A stretch of DNA of 37,137 nucleotides, from NCBI GenBank assembly GCA_022839045.1, contig JALHDI010000033.1, positions 1 through 37,137 of the forward strand, given 5' to 3'. This document shows, piece by piece, positions 23,946-31,092 of this stretch. The position numbers and the translations under genes are program-made. Positions within the stretch are counted from its first letter, which is position 1. Each line of letters opens with the position of its first letter. The notes beneath the pieces were generated by a model, which worked only from the letters and a program-made list of their open reading frames with translations, ran no database searches and was not told where the DNA came from. Source of the stretch: Sporomusaceae bacterium (lineage in GTDB: Bacteria; Bacillota_C; Negativicutes; Sporomusales_B; UBA7701).

Positions 23946-24405
23946 CGGTTACAACCCTTTCAACGATCCTCCTAACATCTGGGTCAGGAAACTCGGCGGC
24001 CACCTTGCGAGCCATCGCCATCAAACCAGCTTTTATCTCGGTAACGCGGGCGACCCACTGCTGGGTCACTTCGTCTTTTCTCATGTACAGACCCTGGAGA
24101 ACTTCAAGCTTCATTTTTTCAGCTACAGCCTTAGCCTCGCGATAATCGGCGTCCGCGGTGGCTCGGCGCGTCTCGGCCGACTGTTCGCCTTTGCCGCCGA
24201 ACTTCCACTCCAGCAGGGCCTTGATGTCCCATTTACCGTAGCCGAGTTTCGGCGCGCCTCGCTTTTCCCAGTCGCTAAGTGTCTGGGCACTTACTCCAAA
24301 AAGTTCACAGGTTTCTGCGGTACCGCGGACCCACCATTTTTCTGGACTTTTGGGCTGTTTGTCTTTCGGTGGTGTACGTTTTTTCATTGGAAGTTTCAAC
24401 CCCAA
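23854..24405 (-). CDS. Terminase small subunit, Nu1/gpNu1-like (177-183 aa)
   Basis: The N-terminal winged HTH is visible: WVRGTAETCELFGVSAQTLSDWEKRGAP, read as the 'tta-elf-gvs-xxtl' pattern of gpNu1 (quoted here in part: ELFGVSAQTLSDW). A Lys/Glu-rich helical middle (REAKAVAEKMKLEVL) and a helical C-terminus (RIVERVVTDEIYDLLEQYA) mediate oligomer and large-subunit contacts. It recognises the packaging site. The first possible start is TTG 24405; ATG 24387 (MKKRTPPKD) seems more likely, though its ribosome site is weak. It is the first gene of the head module. Confidence 0.88.
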   Translation of the reverse strand: MGLKLPMKKRTPPKDKQPKSPEKWWVRGTAETCELFGVSAQTLSDWEKRGAPKLGYGKWDIKALLEWKFGGKGEQSAETRRATADADYREAKAVAEKMKLEVLQGLYMRKDEVTQQWVARVTEIKAGLMAMARKVAAEFPDPDVRRIVERVVTDEIYDLLEQYARKGKYTPVATRRKASVETS

Positions 24406-24479
24406 AAATCAGTTTTTACGGAGATAATAATCGCGGCATACTCGACCCCTGCCGGTAGTACCCCTCTGGAAGGACCCGC

Positions 24480-24704
24480 TCACTTGAGCACGCCCTTGAC
24501 GCGGCTCGACTTGTAGCCACCTCCAGCAGAGTTCTTGTCGCAGTTACTCTCGAAGGTTCGCATCAGCTCGCGATAGTTGTCCTGCCGTGGCCGACGCCTC
24601 CGAGTGATACACATCAGATCGACGATACCGATCTGGCCGGCGCCACAGGTCTGATCACCATTCTGATACTGACAGTTCTCGCGGTTGCAGAGGACGACGG
24701 TCAT
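24480..24704 (-). CDS. Small Cys-rich protein, DUF1540-like (74 aa)
   Basis: ATG at 24702-24704 has GGGGAGG 8 nt upstream and is preferred to the more distal ATG. The N-terminal part reads VLCNRENCQYQNGDQTCGAG, close to the DUF1540 pattern of spaced Cys residues (C..xxxC.Y....C.A..I.I), followed by a basic RRRRPRQ segment. Three to five Cys suggest metal binding. It sits between the regulator and the small terminase; role unknown. Confidence 0.65.
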   Translation of the reverse strand: MTVVLCNRENCQYQNGDQTCGAGQIGIVDLMCITRRRRPRQDNYRELMRTFESNCDKNSAGGGYKSSRVKGVLK

Positions 24705-24797
24705 GATCGGCGCCTCCCCGGCAATGGAATAGCCGCCCACATAAGCGAGCGGCCTTGGATAATTATTTCATGGTACCATATTACCACGGTCAAACTG

Positions 24798-25304
24798 TCA
24801 TGTCTCTGTCACGTTTTTCGCACGGTCGAAAGCCCGTCGATGCCGAAGATAAGCGTAATAAGTCGAATCATCGACATTTTCCATATCGCAAACAGCCGAG
24901 ATGGTGTATTGGTCGAAGTAGACGGCTTTCAGTATCCTGTACCTTCGAAGGTCTTCCGGTTTCTCTGATTTCTCGCAATACGCCCGGTAGAGCTCCATCA
25001 TCGTATCGATATGGTTGATGATGATCTGCGTTCTGACCTTCGACCGCTTGATGGAGTCTATGTAGGTGCTCCTGTCAAGCGCGTCGATATCGTCCAGGAT
25101 GTCGATCGGCCGCTCCCCCGACTGGCTGACAGAGTAAACCGAACTCTCGCAGTGAGCTTTCAGAAGATGATAATTCCTAAGCAATAGTCTGGTGTTGCGC
25201 AGCCGGCGGTCGGCGCGGGACTTCGTTTCTTTCTGGCGCTGCTTCTCCATGAATTCAAGCGCGGCCTCGGCAGCCCATTTCGCGATCTGCTCTTTATTGG
25301 TCAT
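24798..25304 (-). CDS. Late-operon transcriptional regulator, ArpU/RinA-like (168 aa)
   Basis: Helical protein with a C-terminal sigma-region-4-like HTH (YRILKAVYFDQYTISAVCDM, then VDDSTYYAYLRHRRAFDRA) and a Glu/Lys/Arg-rich N-terminal helical half. Proteins of this size and layout directly before the small terminase are the ArpU/RinA-type late-gene activators of Firmicutes phages, so its probable job is to turn on packaging, structural and lysis genes. The ribosome site is GGAGGTACC-ATG, that is, it overlaps one of the repeated GGTACC palindromes. Family assignment is by position and pattern, not by a diagnostic motif. Confidence 0.68.
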   Translation of the reverse strand: MTNKEQIAKWAAEAALEFMEKQRQKETKSRADRRLRNTRLLLRNYHLLKAHCESSVYSVSQSGERPIDILDDIDALDRSTYIDSIKRSKVRTQIIINHIDTMMELYRAYCEKSEKPEDLRRYRILKAVYFDQYTISAVCDMENVDDSTYYAYLRHRRAFDRAKNVTET

Positions 25305-25313
25305 GGTACCTCC

Positions 25314-25772
25314 TCACCTGATCTTGCCTGCGTCGTAACGCCGGCGGAGTTCTTTGAGAGCTTCGATGACTTCCTTGAAAAATGGCTCGAGGCAGATTTT
25401 TTCGGCGTCGTACTGCTGCTGCGAGTGCCAGCCATTCATACCGGCCGGGTCGATGATCGGTACTATCCGGAATCCGTACTGTTGGTCAAACACCAGGTTG
25501 GCCCCGACAGCTCTCAGCCACTCCAGCCTGACAGTTAGTTCGTGGCTAACCTTATCGGCCATAATGAAGAGCTCCAGCCAGAGGCTGCTGTCCTGTGGCG
25601 AGTACGGGTAAAGGTCCTGATGGACAACGCCTCCAAACTTATCGAATAACGCCGGCTGTGCTGCCTGAGGTACCGGCGGAGGCGGCGGAGCAACAGGCTG
25701 ATACCAGATTGGTAGCGGCGGTGGCGGTCCAAACTTACTTCCCGGTGGCTTTATATGCTCCCAAAGTGCCAT
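25314..25772 (-). CDS. Hypothetical protein with Pro-rich N-terminus (152 aa)
   Basis: Unrecognised. The first ~40 residues are unusually Pro-rich (PPGSKFGPPPPLPIWYQP, APPPPPVPQ) and likely disordered; the rest is a mixed fold with a helix LWLELFIMADKVSHELTVRL and a C-terminal helix FFKEVIEALKELRRRY. AAGGAG precedes the ATG. It is the first gene after the AT-rich repeat region, followed by the late regulator, so both are probably expressed from a promoter in that region. Confidence 0.62.
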   Translation of the reverse strand: MALWEHIKPPGSKFGPPPPLPIWYQPVAPPPPPVPQAAQPALFDKFGGVVHQDLYPYSPQDSSLWLELFIMADKVSHELTVRLEWLRAVGANLVFDQQYGFRIVPIIDPAGMNGWHSQQQYDAEKICLEPFFKEVIEALKELRRRYDAGKIR

Positions 25773-25790
25773 AGTTACAACTCCTTTTTA

Positions 25791-26061
25791 AACCCCAGAT
25801 ACTACTATGTGGGAATCATGTGGGGTTTGTTAAAAACCCAGTAAAATCAAGGATGTTAAGAGATTAATCCCCTGAACCCCATAATTTCATATACCTTTAT
25901 ACAAATACCACCTATACCTTACTGCTTTAATAAAATAGATGGTATGGTACCCTGTATTTGTCCCTTGTGTAAAACAGTGGGGTTCAATATGTAAATATAT
26001 ATATTTTCTAGTAATATCAATACTTTATAGGTGAACCCCACACAAACCCCATCTGATTCCC
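25791..26061. repeat. AT-rich intergenic region with six TGGGGTT/AACCCCA sites (candidate origin or control region)
   Basis: The ~300 bases between 25772 and 26075 hold no gene. AACCCCA occurs at 25791-25797, 25875-25881, 26034-26040 and 26045-26051; its complement TGGGGTT occurs at 25821-25827 and 25978-25984. The outer sites form a 22-bp inverted repeat (25809-25830 against 26042-26063) with 19 matches, and GTGGGGTTCA (25977-25986) exactly mirrors TGAACCCCAC (26032-26041). Between them lie AT tracts (atatatatatttt). Position between the replication genes and the late regulator fits iterons of a phage origin or sites for a regulator; a minus-strand TTGATA...TATTTA promoter-like pair lies inside. 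Confidence 0.7.
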
Positions 26062-26074
26062 AACGATACCCTTT

Positions 26075-27079
26075 TCATTGTTTTATCCTGATTAACCATG
26101 GTTGTGCTCCGGCAATTCGGTTCCCCTTAATTCCGTACCATTTCCGGCCACTCTCTTCCGTTACCGGTATCCGGCCCTCGTCGGCCCAGGCCCGGTAAAC
26201 TTTTTCCGGCGAATAACCTTCGTTTCGCATGGCGTTGGAAAGCTCCGTCTTGATCAGATAGACATACTCCATGTCGCTGTAGCCGATAACGGTACCGATA
26301 TGCTCCCGGCTTGCGTAATCCTTCTGCAGCTTCGCACTGTTGGCCGCAATCCAATCCTGCAGCCAGTCCCAGGCGCGCTCCGACTCGTTGGCTTCGTTTT
26401 TCATCACCAGTTCCGCCAGGATGGTCTCCCCCATCGCGATGGCCTCGGCGCCGGCGACGTCCTCCGAGGTACCGAACAGCCACATGCTCGCCAGGTAATC
26501 GGCCATGACGATACAGGACAGCGCGTCGATGTGTGAATCGAGCTTTCCTGGGTGAACCTGCCGCAACAGATGGCGGGTTTTGTTATACGTGTCCCGCAGC
26601 TCGTCGTGATTGGCCAGCAGCAGTTGGTGGATGTACGCCCGGCCGGCGTGGCCATAATTCCTGGCCAGGGTTCGGTACAGGTCGGAGGCAAACATTTCGT
26701 CGTCCTTGAGCGGGCCGCCGTGGAGCTCGATGACGCGGGTGATGACGCCGCCGCGGCTGGAGCTCCTGGTGATGGGGGACTCGCCGTTCATGATGGCGAT
26801 CGTCCGCCAGCTGGCGGCGCGCTGCAGACTGCCGTCCTTGTTCGCCCGGCCGCGGCCCTTGCCTTCGCCGATCGTGTAGACGATCTGGTCGACCTCGCCC
26901 TTGCGGCGATCGTTCAGCACCTCGTACTCGTTGATGCCCAGCGGCAGGTCGGTAAAGAGCTCTGCGGTTTTCTCAAGCGAGGCCTTCGTGTTGTCGAAAG
27001 TCCTGTATAACTCCTCGGGCTTGCCCCAGATGCTCATGGCGGCCTGCAGCGCGGCTGTCTTTCCGTCCGCCGTGCGTCC
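26075..27079 (-). pseudogene. C-terminal fragment of the DUF927 primase-helicase
   Basis: From 27079 leftwards the frame reads GRTADGKTAALQAAMSIWG, a complete P-loop (GxxxxGKT at 27056-27079), then the DUF927 C-terminal part: LFTDLPLGINEYEVLNDRR (a degenerate Walker B/DE region), GKGRGRANKDGSLQRAASW, RTIAIMNGESPI, and a ~200-aa tail with an HTH-like end. In this frame a TGA at 27080-27082 stands immediately before the P-loop; the N-terminal half is in the other frame. The ATG at 27037 has no ribosome site and would omit the P-loop, so an independent functional gene is unlikely. Confidence 0.8.
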
Positions 27080-28943
27080 TCAGGTACCGCATCGCGTCCA
27101 GCCATACCCCGAAGTCGCCGGCGACCGTCATGGCGCCGAGCACTCCTTCCGCCTCGGTAGTCGATGCGTCCAGGGTATAGGTCGACTGCATGCCCGGAAG
27201 GATGAATTCCTTCTCATCGTTGCGCCAGCCCAATTTCGACACGCCCATCCGCTCCGGGATGATATGGACGTTGGCTGCCTCGAGGGCGGACAGCCACTTG
27301 CTGAGGTTCCTGGCCATGTCGGCGTTCATCGTCAGGCCGGCGTCGGCCAGGCACATGATCCGCTTGCCGTCGAAAATAGTTGATTTCGGCAGCACCACGC
27401 TGCGCCACCCATGGCGAGCCGTCCGGAACGCCACCCGGGCCTTCTCCTGGTAGGTGTCGATGTTGTATATGCGCTCGGTGATCAGGATCGGCGCATATGA
27501 CGCTTCGAAGTATGAATCGCCGTTCTGGGTTACCCGGCGGAGGGTGACGCCCTTCTGTCGGAAAAACCAGGTCGCGGTGTTCGAGTGTCGCGGCAGTTGG
27601 AGGTTTAGGGGAACATCGGGGACCGTGTCGGCCAGCCAGTGGCCGTTCACATTTTCGCCGGGTTCGTCCACGGTTTCGGGGGGTTGCCCCGGGTTTTCGC
27701 CGCCGTCGTACACGGTAAAGCCGGCGTCGGTCGCGCGCTGCTTCTTCACCTCGGCCCGGAGGGTGTTCAGGTTGACCTGCCCCTTGCAGCGCTGAAAGAA
27801 AATATCATACTCCGCCGGCGCCTCCTTCTGGATCAGCGCCAGGGCGCCCATGATCTGAGGTGTGTAGACGGTCTCCGGTGTCGGTACCGCTATCGACCGG
27901 ATTAATGCCTTCGCCTGGGGCAACTTGCCCAGGGACCAGCCACAGGGCGCCTGTATGCCACATCCGCCGCCCGGGCATCCGATGAAGCCGAGGTCGCGCT
28001 GAATATAGGCACAGGTCTGTGGGTGCATGGCTGCCAGGCACTCGTCGATTTTCTTGTCGGTGTCGCGTTGGTTGTATCGGGCCGGGTCCAGGCCGGAGAC
28101 GTAATGAGCAGCCTGGATGCCGTCGTTTGCCCGGACGATGTTGGACAACGCCGCCAGCCATTCCTGATAGGTAATCGTCTTGGCGTTCAGCTGGCAGTGT
28201 TGCAAAAACACGCAGTTGGCCAGCATGTGGGCGGCGGGGCCGTCGGTCGGCCGGCGTTCGAACCGGGAGGCGCGGCGCTCACCGCTGCCTGCGGACGCCG
28301 GCGCCGTCTCCGGAAGGAACTGCTCAAAATCATCCGGGTTGTACCGCTCCGGCCCGGCAGCGATGACCGTCACCGGTACCGGCGGACTGGATTTATAATT
28401 TACGGTACCGGGCGGCCGCAGCACCCTGGCCAGGTCATGGGTGCTGTCGACCTTCCAGCCGCGGGTGGCAGCTTCTTGCCGGTGGGCGGCCTGGAAGCGC
28501 TGCAGCAGGTCGGCGGCCCGGGCGCGATCGTCGGCGATTTCCCACGGTTCGCGAAAAAGCCAATAGGCATGTATCCCGTGGCCGGAATGGATGACGAGCG
28601 ACGGTGGCAACGGCCAGGCCTGCACCAGGGTGATCAGTTCGCCGACATCTGTCGGGTTATGTGGGTGGGTCTCGTCCCGCAGGTCGAGCTCCACCCACAG
28701 CCCAGGGATAGCCGTTACGTCGTCGACCGTAGCGCGTTCGTCAGGCTGCTTGGCGGCGGCCGTAAGGCCTAACCCATAGTAAACATTCTTACCGGTTGCG
28801 GCTAGGCGTTCGGCACCCTGGGCGGCCGCCTCGAGGTCGTCGACGGAATACCAGTGGGAGAGCTTGTCCGGCGTCGTCCATAGGTACAGGTGGCCAGATA
28901 GACTGTTGCCGTATAGTTGGTCAAAAAATTCGAGCGTTGTCAA
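26973..28943 (-). pseudogene. N-terminal fragment: primase domain and start of DUF927 helicase
   Basis: TTG start at 28941-28943 with GGAG 8 nt upstream. Residues 1-~230 look like an archaeo-eukaryotic-type primase (GLWVELDLRDETHPHN, SGHGIHAYWLF, DLARVLRPPGTVNYK), a ~70-aa Cys cluster follows (CPGGGCGIQAPCG), and from about 470 the DUF927 part begins (IFDGKRIMCLADAGLTMN, IPERMGVSKLGWRNDEKEFI). It should run into an ATPase P-loop, but about 40 family-typical residues are absent, the frame changes near 27080, and the last ~35 residues (RTHGGRKDSRAAGRHEHL) are out-of-frame translation. The phage replicative primase-helicase therefore appears broken, unless the sequence has an error here. Confidence 0.82.
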
Positions 28944-29028
28944 AATGTAGTCTCCTCTCTCCGAGGATCAGCGTATTATATACCGAGGGGACCGCCCGCC
29001 ACATCCCCGTGGCCTGGCCCCTACATCG

Positions 29029-29050
29029 GCCCCGCTTCGGCGGGGCTTTT
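29029..29050 (+). terminator. GC-rich hairpin with TTCG loop and T run
   Basis: GCCCCGC-TTCG-GCGGGGC is a perfect 7-bp stem with a stable tetraloop, followed by TTTT on the plus strand, a textbook terminator. No plus-strand gene lies upstream nearby, so it may instead protect or attenuate the minus transcript between the 59-aa gene and the primase, or end stray plus transcription from 29492's opposite side. Confidence 0.6.
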
Positions 29051-29228
29051 AATTCTGCGATCTGGGCTGAAACTTAGGGCAGGCCCTGTTTCTCGGCGTG
29101 CGCCGGCGCGCCCACTTCCGGCCATCCATGTAGGTGAGCTCGTAGCATACCGGCTCGTAATAGATACCCGTCAGGTAGTGGGCGCAATCTTTACATAATA
29201 CGGGGGGGGTATTGGCGGGCCTAGGCAT
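29049..29228 (-). CDS. 59-aa zinc-ribbon-like protein
   Basis: Too short for standard ORF thresholds. ATG at 29226-29228 has GGGAGG 8 nt upstream and the frame overlaps the preceding gene by 8 nt. The product contains VLCKDCAHYLTG, a CxxC followed by PVCYELTYMDGRKW and a terminal NRACPKF: four Cys in a CxxC...C...C pattern typical of small phage zinc-ribbon proteins. Its last codon abuts the hairpin at 29029-29050. Function unknown. Confidence 0.68.
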   Translation of the reverse strand: MPRPANTPPVLCKDCAHYLTGIYYEPVCYELTYMDGRKWARRRTPRNRACPKFQPRSQN

Positions 29229-29406
29229 GGTCGGTGCCTCCCTGCGGGGGCGGTGCTGACGGCCGGGGAGAAGTCGGTCGGTCGTTTGTTCCGATATGTG
29301 CGTCCGCCTTCCCGCCGGCGATACAGACCGCGGCGACGATGGCGCCGATCGTGCCGCCGAGCATGGCAGTGATGATGAGCCAGTACCAGGGAATCATATA
29401 GGTCAT
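29221..29406 (-). CDS. Small membrane protein, DUF3789-like (61 aa)
   Basis: Begins MTYMIPWYWLIITAMLGGT with one transmembrane helix (LIITAMLGGTIGAIVAAVCIA), then AGGKADAHIG and a disordered Pro/Ser tail. The GGTIG...A-C-x-GGK pattern matches the small DUF3789-type proteins found in Firmicutes phages. The ATG at 29404-29406 is preferred over an upstream TTG because of the AAAGG spacing. The stop overlaps the next gene's start. Confidence 0.65.
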   Translation of the reverse strand: MTYMIPWYWLIITAMLGGTIGAIVAAVCIAGGKADAHIGTNDRPTSPRPSAPPPQGGTDHA

Positions 29407-29426
29407 ATTTGCCAACCTTTCTGTAC

Positions 29427-29478
29427 TTGATTTTCTCTATCCTCAGGCCTATAATTTAACCAAACACACGTTCGTTTG
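29427..29478 (+). promoter_or_regulatory. Consensus promoter with a dyad behind it
   Basis: TTGATT, a 17-bp spacer and a perfect TATAAT (29427-29455) read towards the plus-strand gene at 29492. Between the -10 box and the ribosome site lies an inverted repeat CAAAC(N8)GTTTG (29461-29478), within the longer imperfect dyad CACACGTTCGTTTGTG, a plausible operator. Confidence 0.7.
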
Positions 29479-29491
29479 TGGAGGTGGTACC

Positions 29492-29761
29492 GTGGGGAAA
29501 ACTTATCTCCGTGTCACCGTCGCTCACGACACGGACGGCTCCATGATGCCGCTCTCCGTCCGCTGGCGTGACGGCCGGGTATACACCATTGACAAGGTGA
29601 CGGACGTCAGGCAGGCGCCGGCGCTGTCGGCGGGCGGCCTGGGAGTCAGGTACCATTGTTGGATTAACGGCCAGGAACGGTACCTGTTTTGTGACGAAGG
29701 TCGCTGGTTCGCCGAGCGGGTTGGAGTTACCCGGCCGCTGCGGGAGGGCGAGGGGCGGTAA
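29492..29761 (+). CDS. Hypothetical protein, lone plus-strand gene in the early region (89 aa)
   Basis: GTG start at 29492 with GGAGGTGGTACC upstream (another GGTACC in a ribosome site). The product has a beta-rich body: YLRVTVAHDTDGSMMPLSVR, DGRVYTIDKVTDVRQAPAL, GLGVRYHCWINGQERYLF, ending CDEGRWFAERV. I recall similar small beta proteins ('DGR-Y-IDKV-DVR...YLF-E-GRWF') in Firmicutes genomes but no assigned function. It runs against the flanking early operon and its stop abuts the stop of the minus-strand 29762 gene, so it is an independent unit with its own promoter and possible operator. Confidence 0.7.
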   Translation: MGKTYLRVTVAHDTDGSMMPLSVRWRDGRVYTIDKVTDVRQAPALSAGGLGVRYHCWINGQERYLFCDEGRWFAERVGVTRPLREGEGR

Positions 29762-30337
29762 TTACTCCGGCCCCTCTTGGTCGATAAGGTCAGCTGTCCG
29801 AGCGGCCTCCGCGCAGGCACTACACAGATCCTCTTCCACCCAGTAGCATCCGCCCTCGCAGGCGTTGTCGTCAGTGCAGCCGCATATTCGGCAGCGGCGG
29901 AAATCCTTTTTGATCTCTTCGACCGTTGCCAGCAGTTCGGGGATATCGATGCAGAGGAATGGTGCCGCCAAATACATCAGTTCAGGCTCCATATTTTCGG
30001 CCAGGAGAATGATCGTCGGCTTCTCCGCGCCGATCGCCCAGCCGGCTTCGAGGTGAGCGCTACGGCCGCAAGGCAGGACCAAGACACACACATCGCACTC
30101 CTCTAGGGCATCCATATCAGACCAGTAGCCGGCAACGGCGACGGGATGTTTGAGGCCTTCCCTGAACTGCTGGGGCGTCCAGGTCTTCCAGTTCGGCTCG
30201 ATCTCCGACCAATGAAAACCGTTGTCACCGGGTCGAGGATTTTTGAAGTCGTAAACTTCGTGGCCGGCCTCGCGCAGCAATCGCACGATTTCCTGCTGAA
30301 TCTCGTTACGCCAGGAACTGGCGACGTAAATTTTCAC
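29762..30337 (-). CDS. Nucleoside 2-deoxyribosyltransferase-like protein with C-terminal Cys cluster (191 aa)
   Basis: The N-terminal ~130 residues match the nucleoside 2-deoxyribosyltransferase fold: VKIYVASSWRNEIQQE first strand/helix, CDVCVLVLPCGRSAHLEAGW with the putative catalytic Glu in the HLEAG segment, and KPTIILLAE. The ~50-residue C-terminus is a Cys-rich module (CRICGCTDDNACEGGCYW, LCSAC) that looks zinc-binding. The start is GTG 30335-30337, overlapping the stop of the previous gene by GTGA. Possible roles are nucleotide or NAD+-related metabolism; the exact substrate cannot be read. A second domain of this fold occurs at 34458. Confidence 0.72.
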   Translation of the reverse strand: MKIYVASSWRNEIQQEIVRLLREAGHEVYDFKNPRPGDNGFHWSEIEPNWKTWTPQQFREGLKHPVAVAGYWSDMDALEECDVCVLVLPCGRSAHLEAGWAIGAEKPTIILLAENMEPELMYLAAPFLCIDIPELLATVEEIKKDFRRCRICGCTDDNACEGGCYWVEEDLCSACAEAARTADLIDQEGPE

Positions 30338-30486
30338 AGCTTCACACCTGCCCCTTCCCCGAAACAATGCTCCGGATCAGTCTCCGGCGTCCGCCGGCGA
30401 AGCCAGAACCTTGCCGGCAGCTTCCGCAGTTTATCCCATGCGCGCTGGCGGCGCCAGCGGCGAGAATGGCTCATGTCTATGGTCAC
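30334..30486 (-). CDS. 50-aa basic mini-protein coupled to both neighbours
   Basis: GTG at 30484-30486 has GGAGGG 7 nt upstream and overlaps the stop of the 3D-domain gene by GTGA; its own stop overlaps the next GTG start the same way. The product is very basic (HSRRWRRQRAWDKLRKL, FWLRRRTPE). The double GTGA coupling and the ribosome site argue strongly that it is translated. Function unknown; the charge suggests nucleic acid binding. Confidence 0.65.
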   Translation of the reverse strand: MTIDMSHSRRWRRQRAWDKLRKLPARFWLRRRTPETDPEHCFGEGAGVKL

Positions 30487-31088
30487 AGTTCAACCCTCCC
30501 TATAATCCGGGCAGGTACCCGCCGCACGCCCCATTCTTTGGCTTCGCGGACGGCGGTCATGCCCACGAATATGTCGATATGGTCCGGGCCCCGGACGGCG
30601 GCACCGGTGTCCAGGATTGTCACCAGTCCGACGCCGGCGACGAATATCTTTGTTCCGGCTGGGTAGTGCTCCGGATCGGCGGCCGCCACCCGCCAGGCGT
30701 CAGCGTCGGTCAGGTGGTGGCCAGCAGCAGTGATACCGTAGGCCGGATGGCCGGGAGCTTTCCCGGTTGACTCGGGCCCCGCGGTATACGCGGTCACCTT
30801 CATCATCCGGGCGCCGCCCCGGCTGGGTTGCTCTTGATGACGGTCGCCGATCAGTTGCTCTATCGTGCGGAGGTTATCGCGTACGGTACCCTCCAGGTTG
30901 CGGATACGGCGGGTCTGGTCGTCAATAACGACGTCCCGTGCTTTGATGGTGGCGGCCTGGGTTTGGATAATGCGATCCCTGGCTTCCAACTCCGCCCTCA
31001 ACTTGCCGGTTTCGCCGATTCCACTGCCGGCGACGAAAGATATGACGGCCAGGATCATGATTAAACCGCATTCGATGTAGTTGCGCAC
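30483..31088 (-). CDS. Membrane-anchored 3D-domain protein (201 aa)
   Basis: Start GTG 31086-31088 (GGGGTGATGG upstream). Domains: transmembrane helix at residues ~7-25 (CGLIMILAVISFVAGSGIG), a coiled coil (ELEARDRIIQTQAATIKARD, DDQTRRIRNLEG), then a 3D/RlpA-type double-psi barrel (KVTAYTAGPESTGKAP, GVGLVTILDTGAAVRGPDHI) with the conserved D-x-G...D-x-D pattern. Such domains are lytic transglycosylase-related and bind or cut peptidoglycan; YorM of SPbeta is a phage example. It sits in the early operon, far from the lysis genes, so a role in envelope modification or an early function is possible. Confidence 0.75.
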   Translation of the reverse strand: MRNYIECGLIMILAVISFVAGSGIGETGKLRAELEARDRIIQTQAATIKARDVVIDDQTRRIRNLEGTVRDNLRTIEQLIGDRHQEQPSRGGARMMKVTAYTAGPESTGKAPGHPAYGITAAGHHLTDADAWRVAAADPEHYPAGTKIFVAGVGLVTILDTGAAVRGPDHIDIFVGMTAVREAKEWGVRRVPARIIGRVEL

Positions 31089-31092
31089 CCCA

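Noticed and set aside
26075..27037. Independent 320-aa gene starting at ATG 27037
   Set aside because: No ribosome site, and the P-loop encoded just upstream in the same frame shows it is the rear half of a broken gene.
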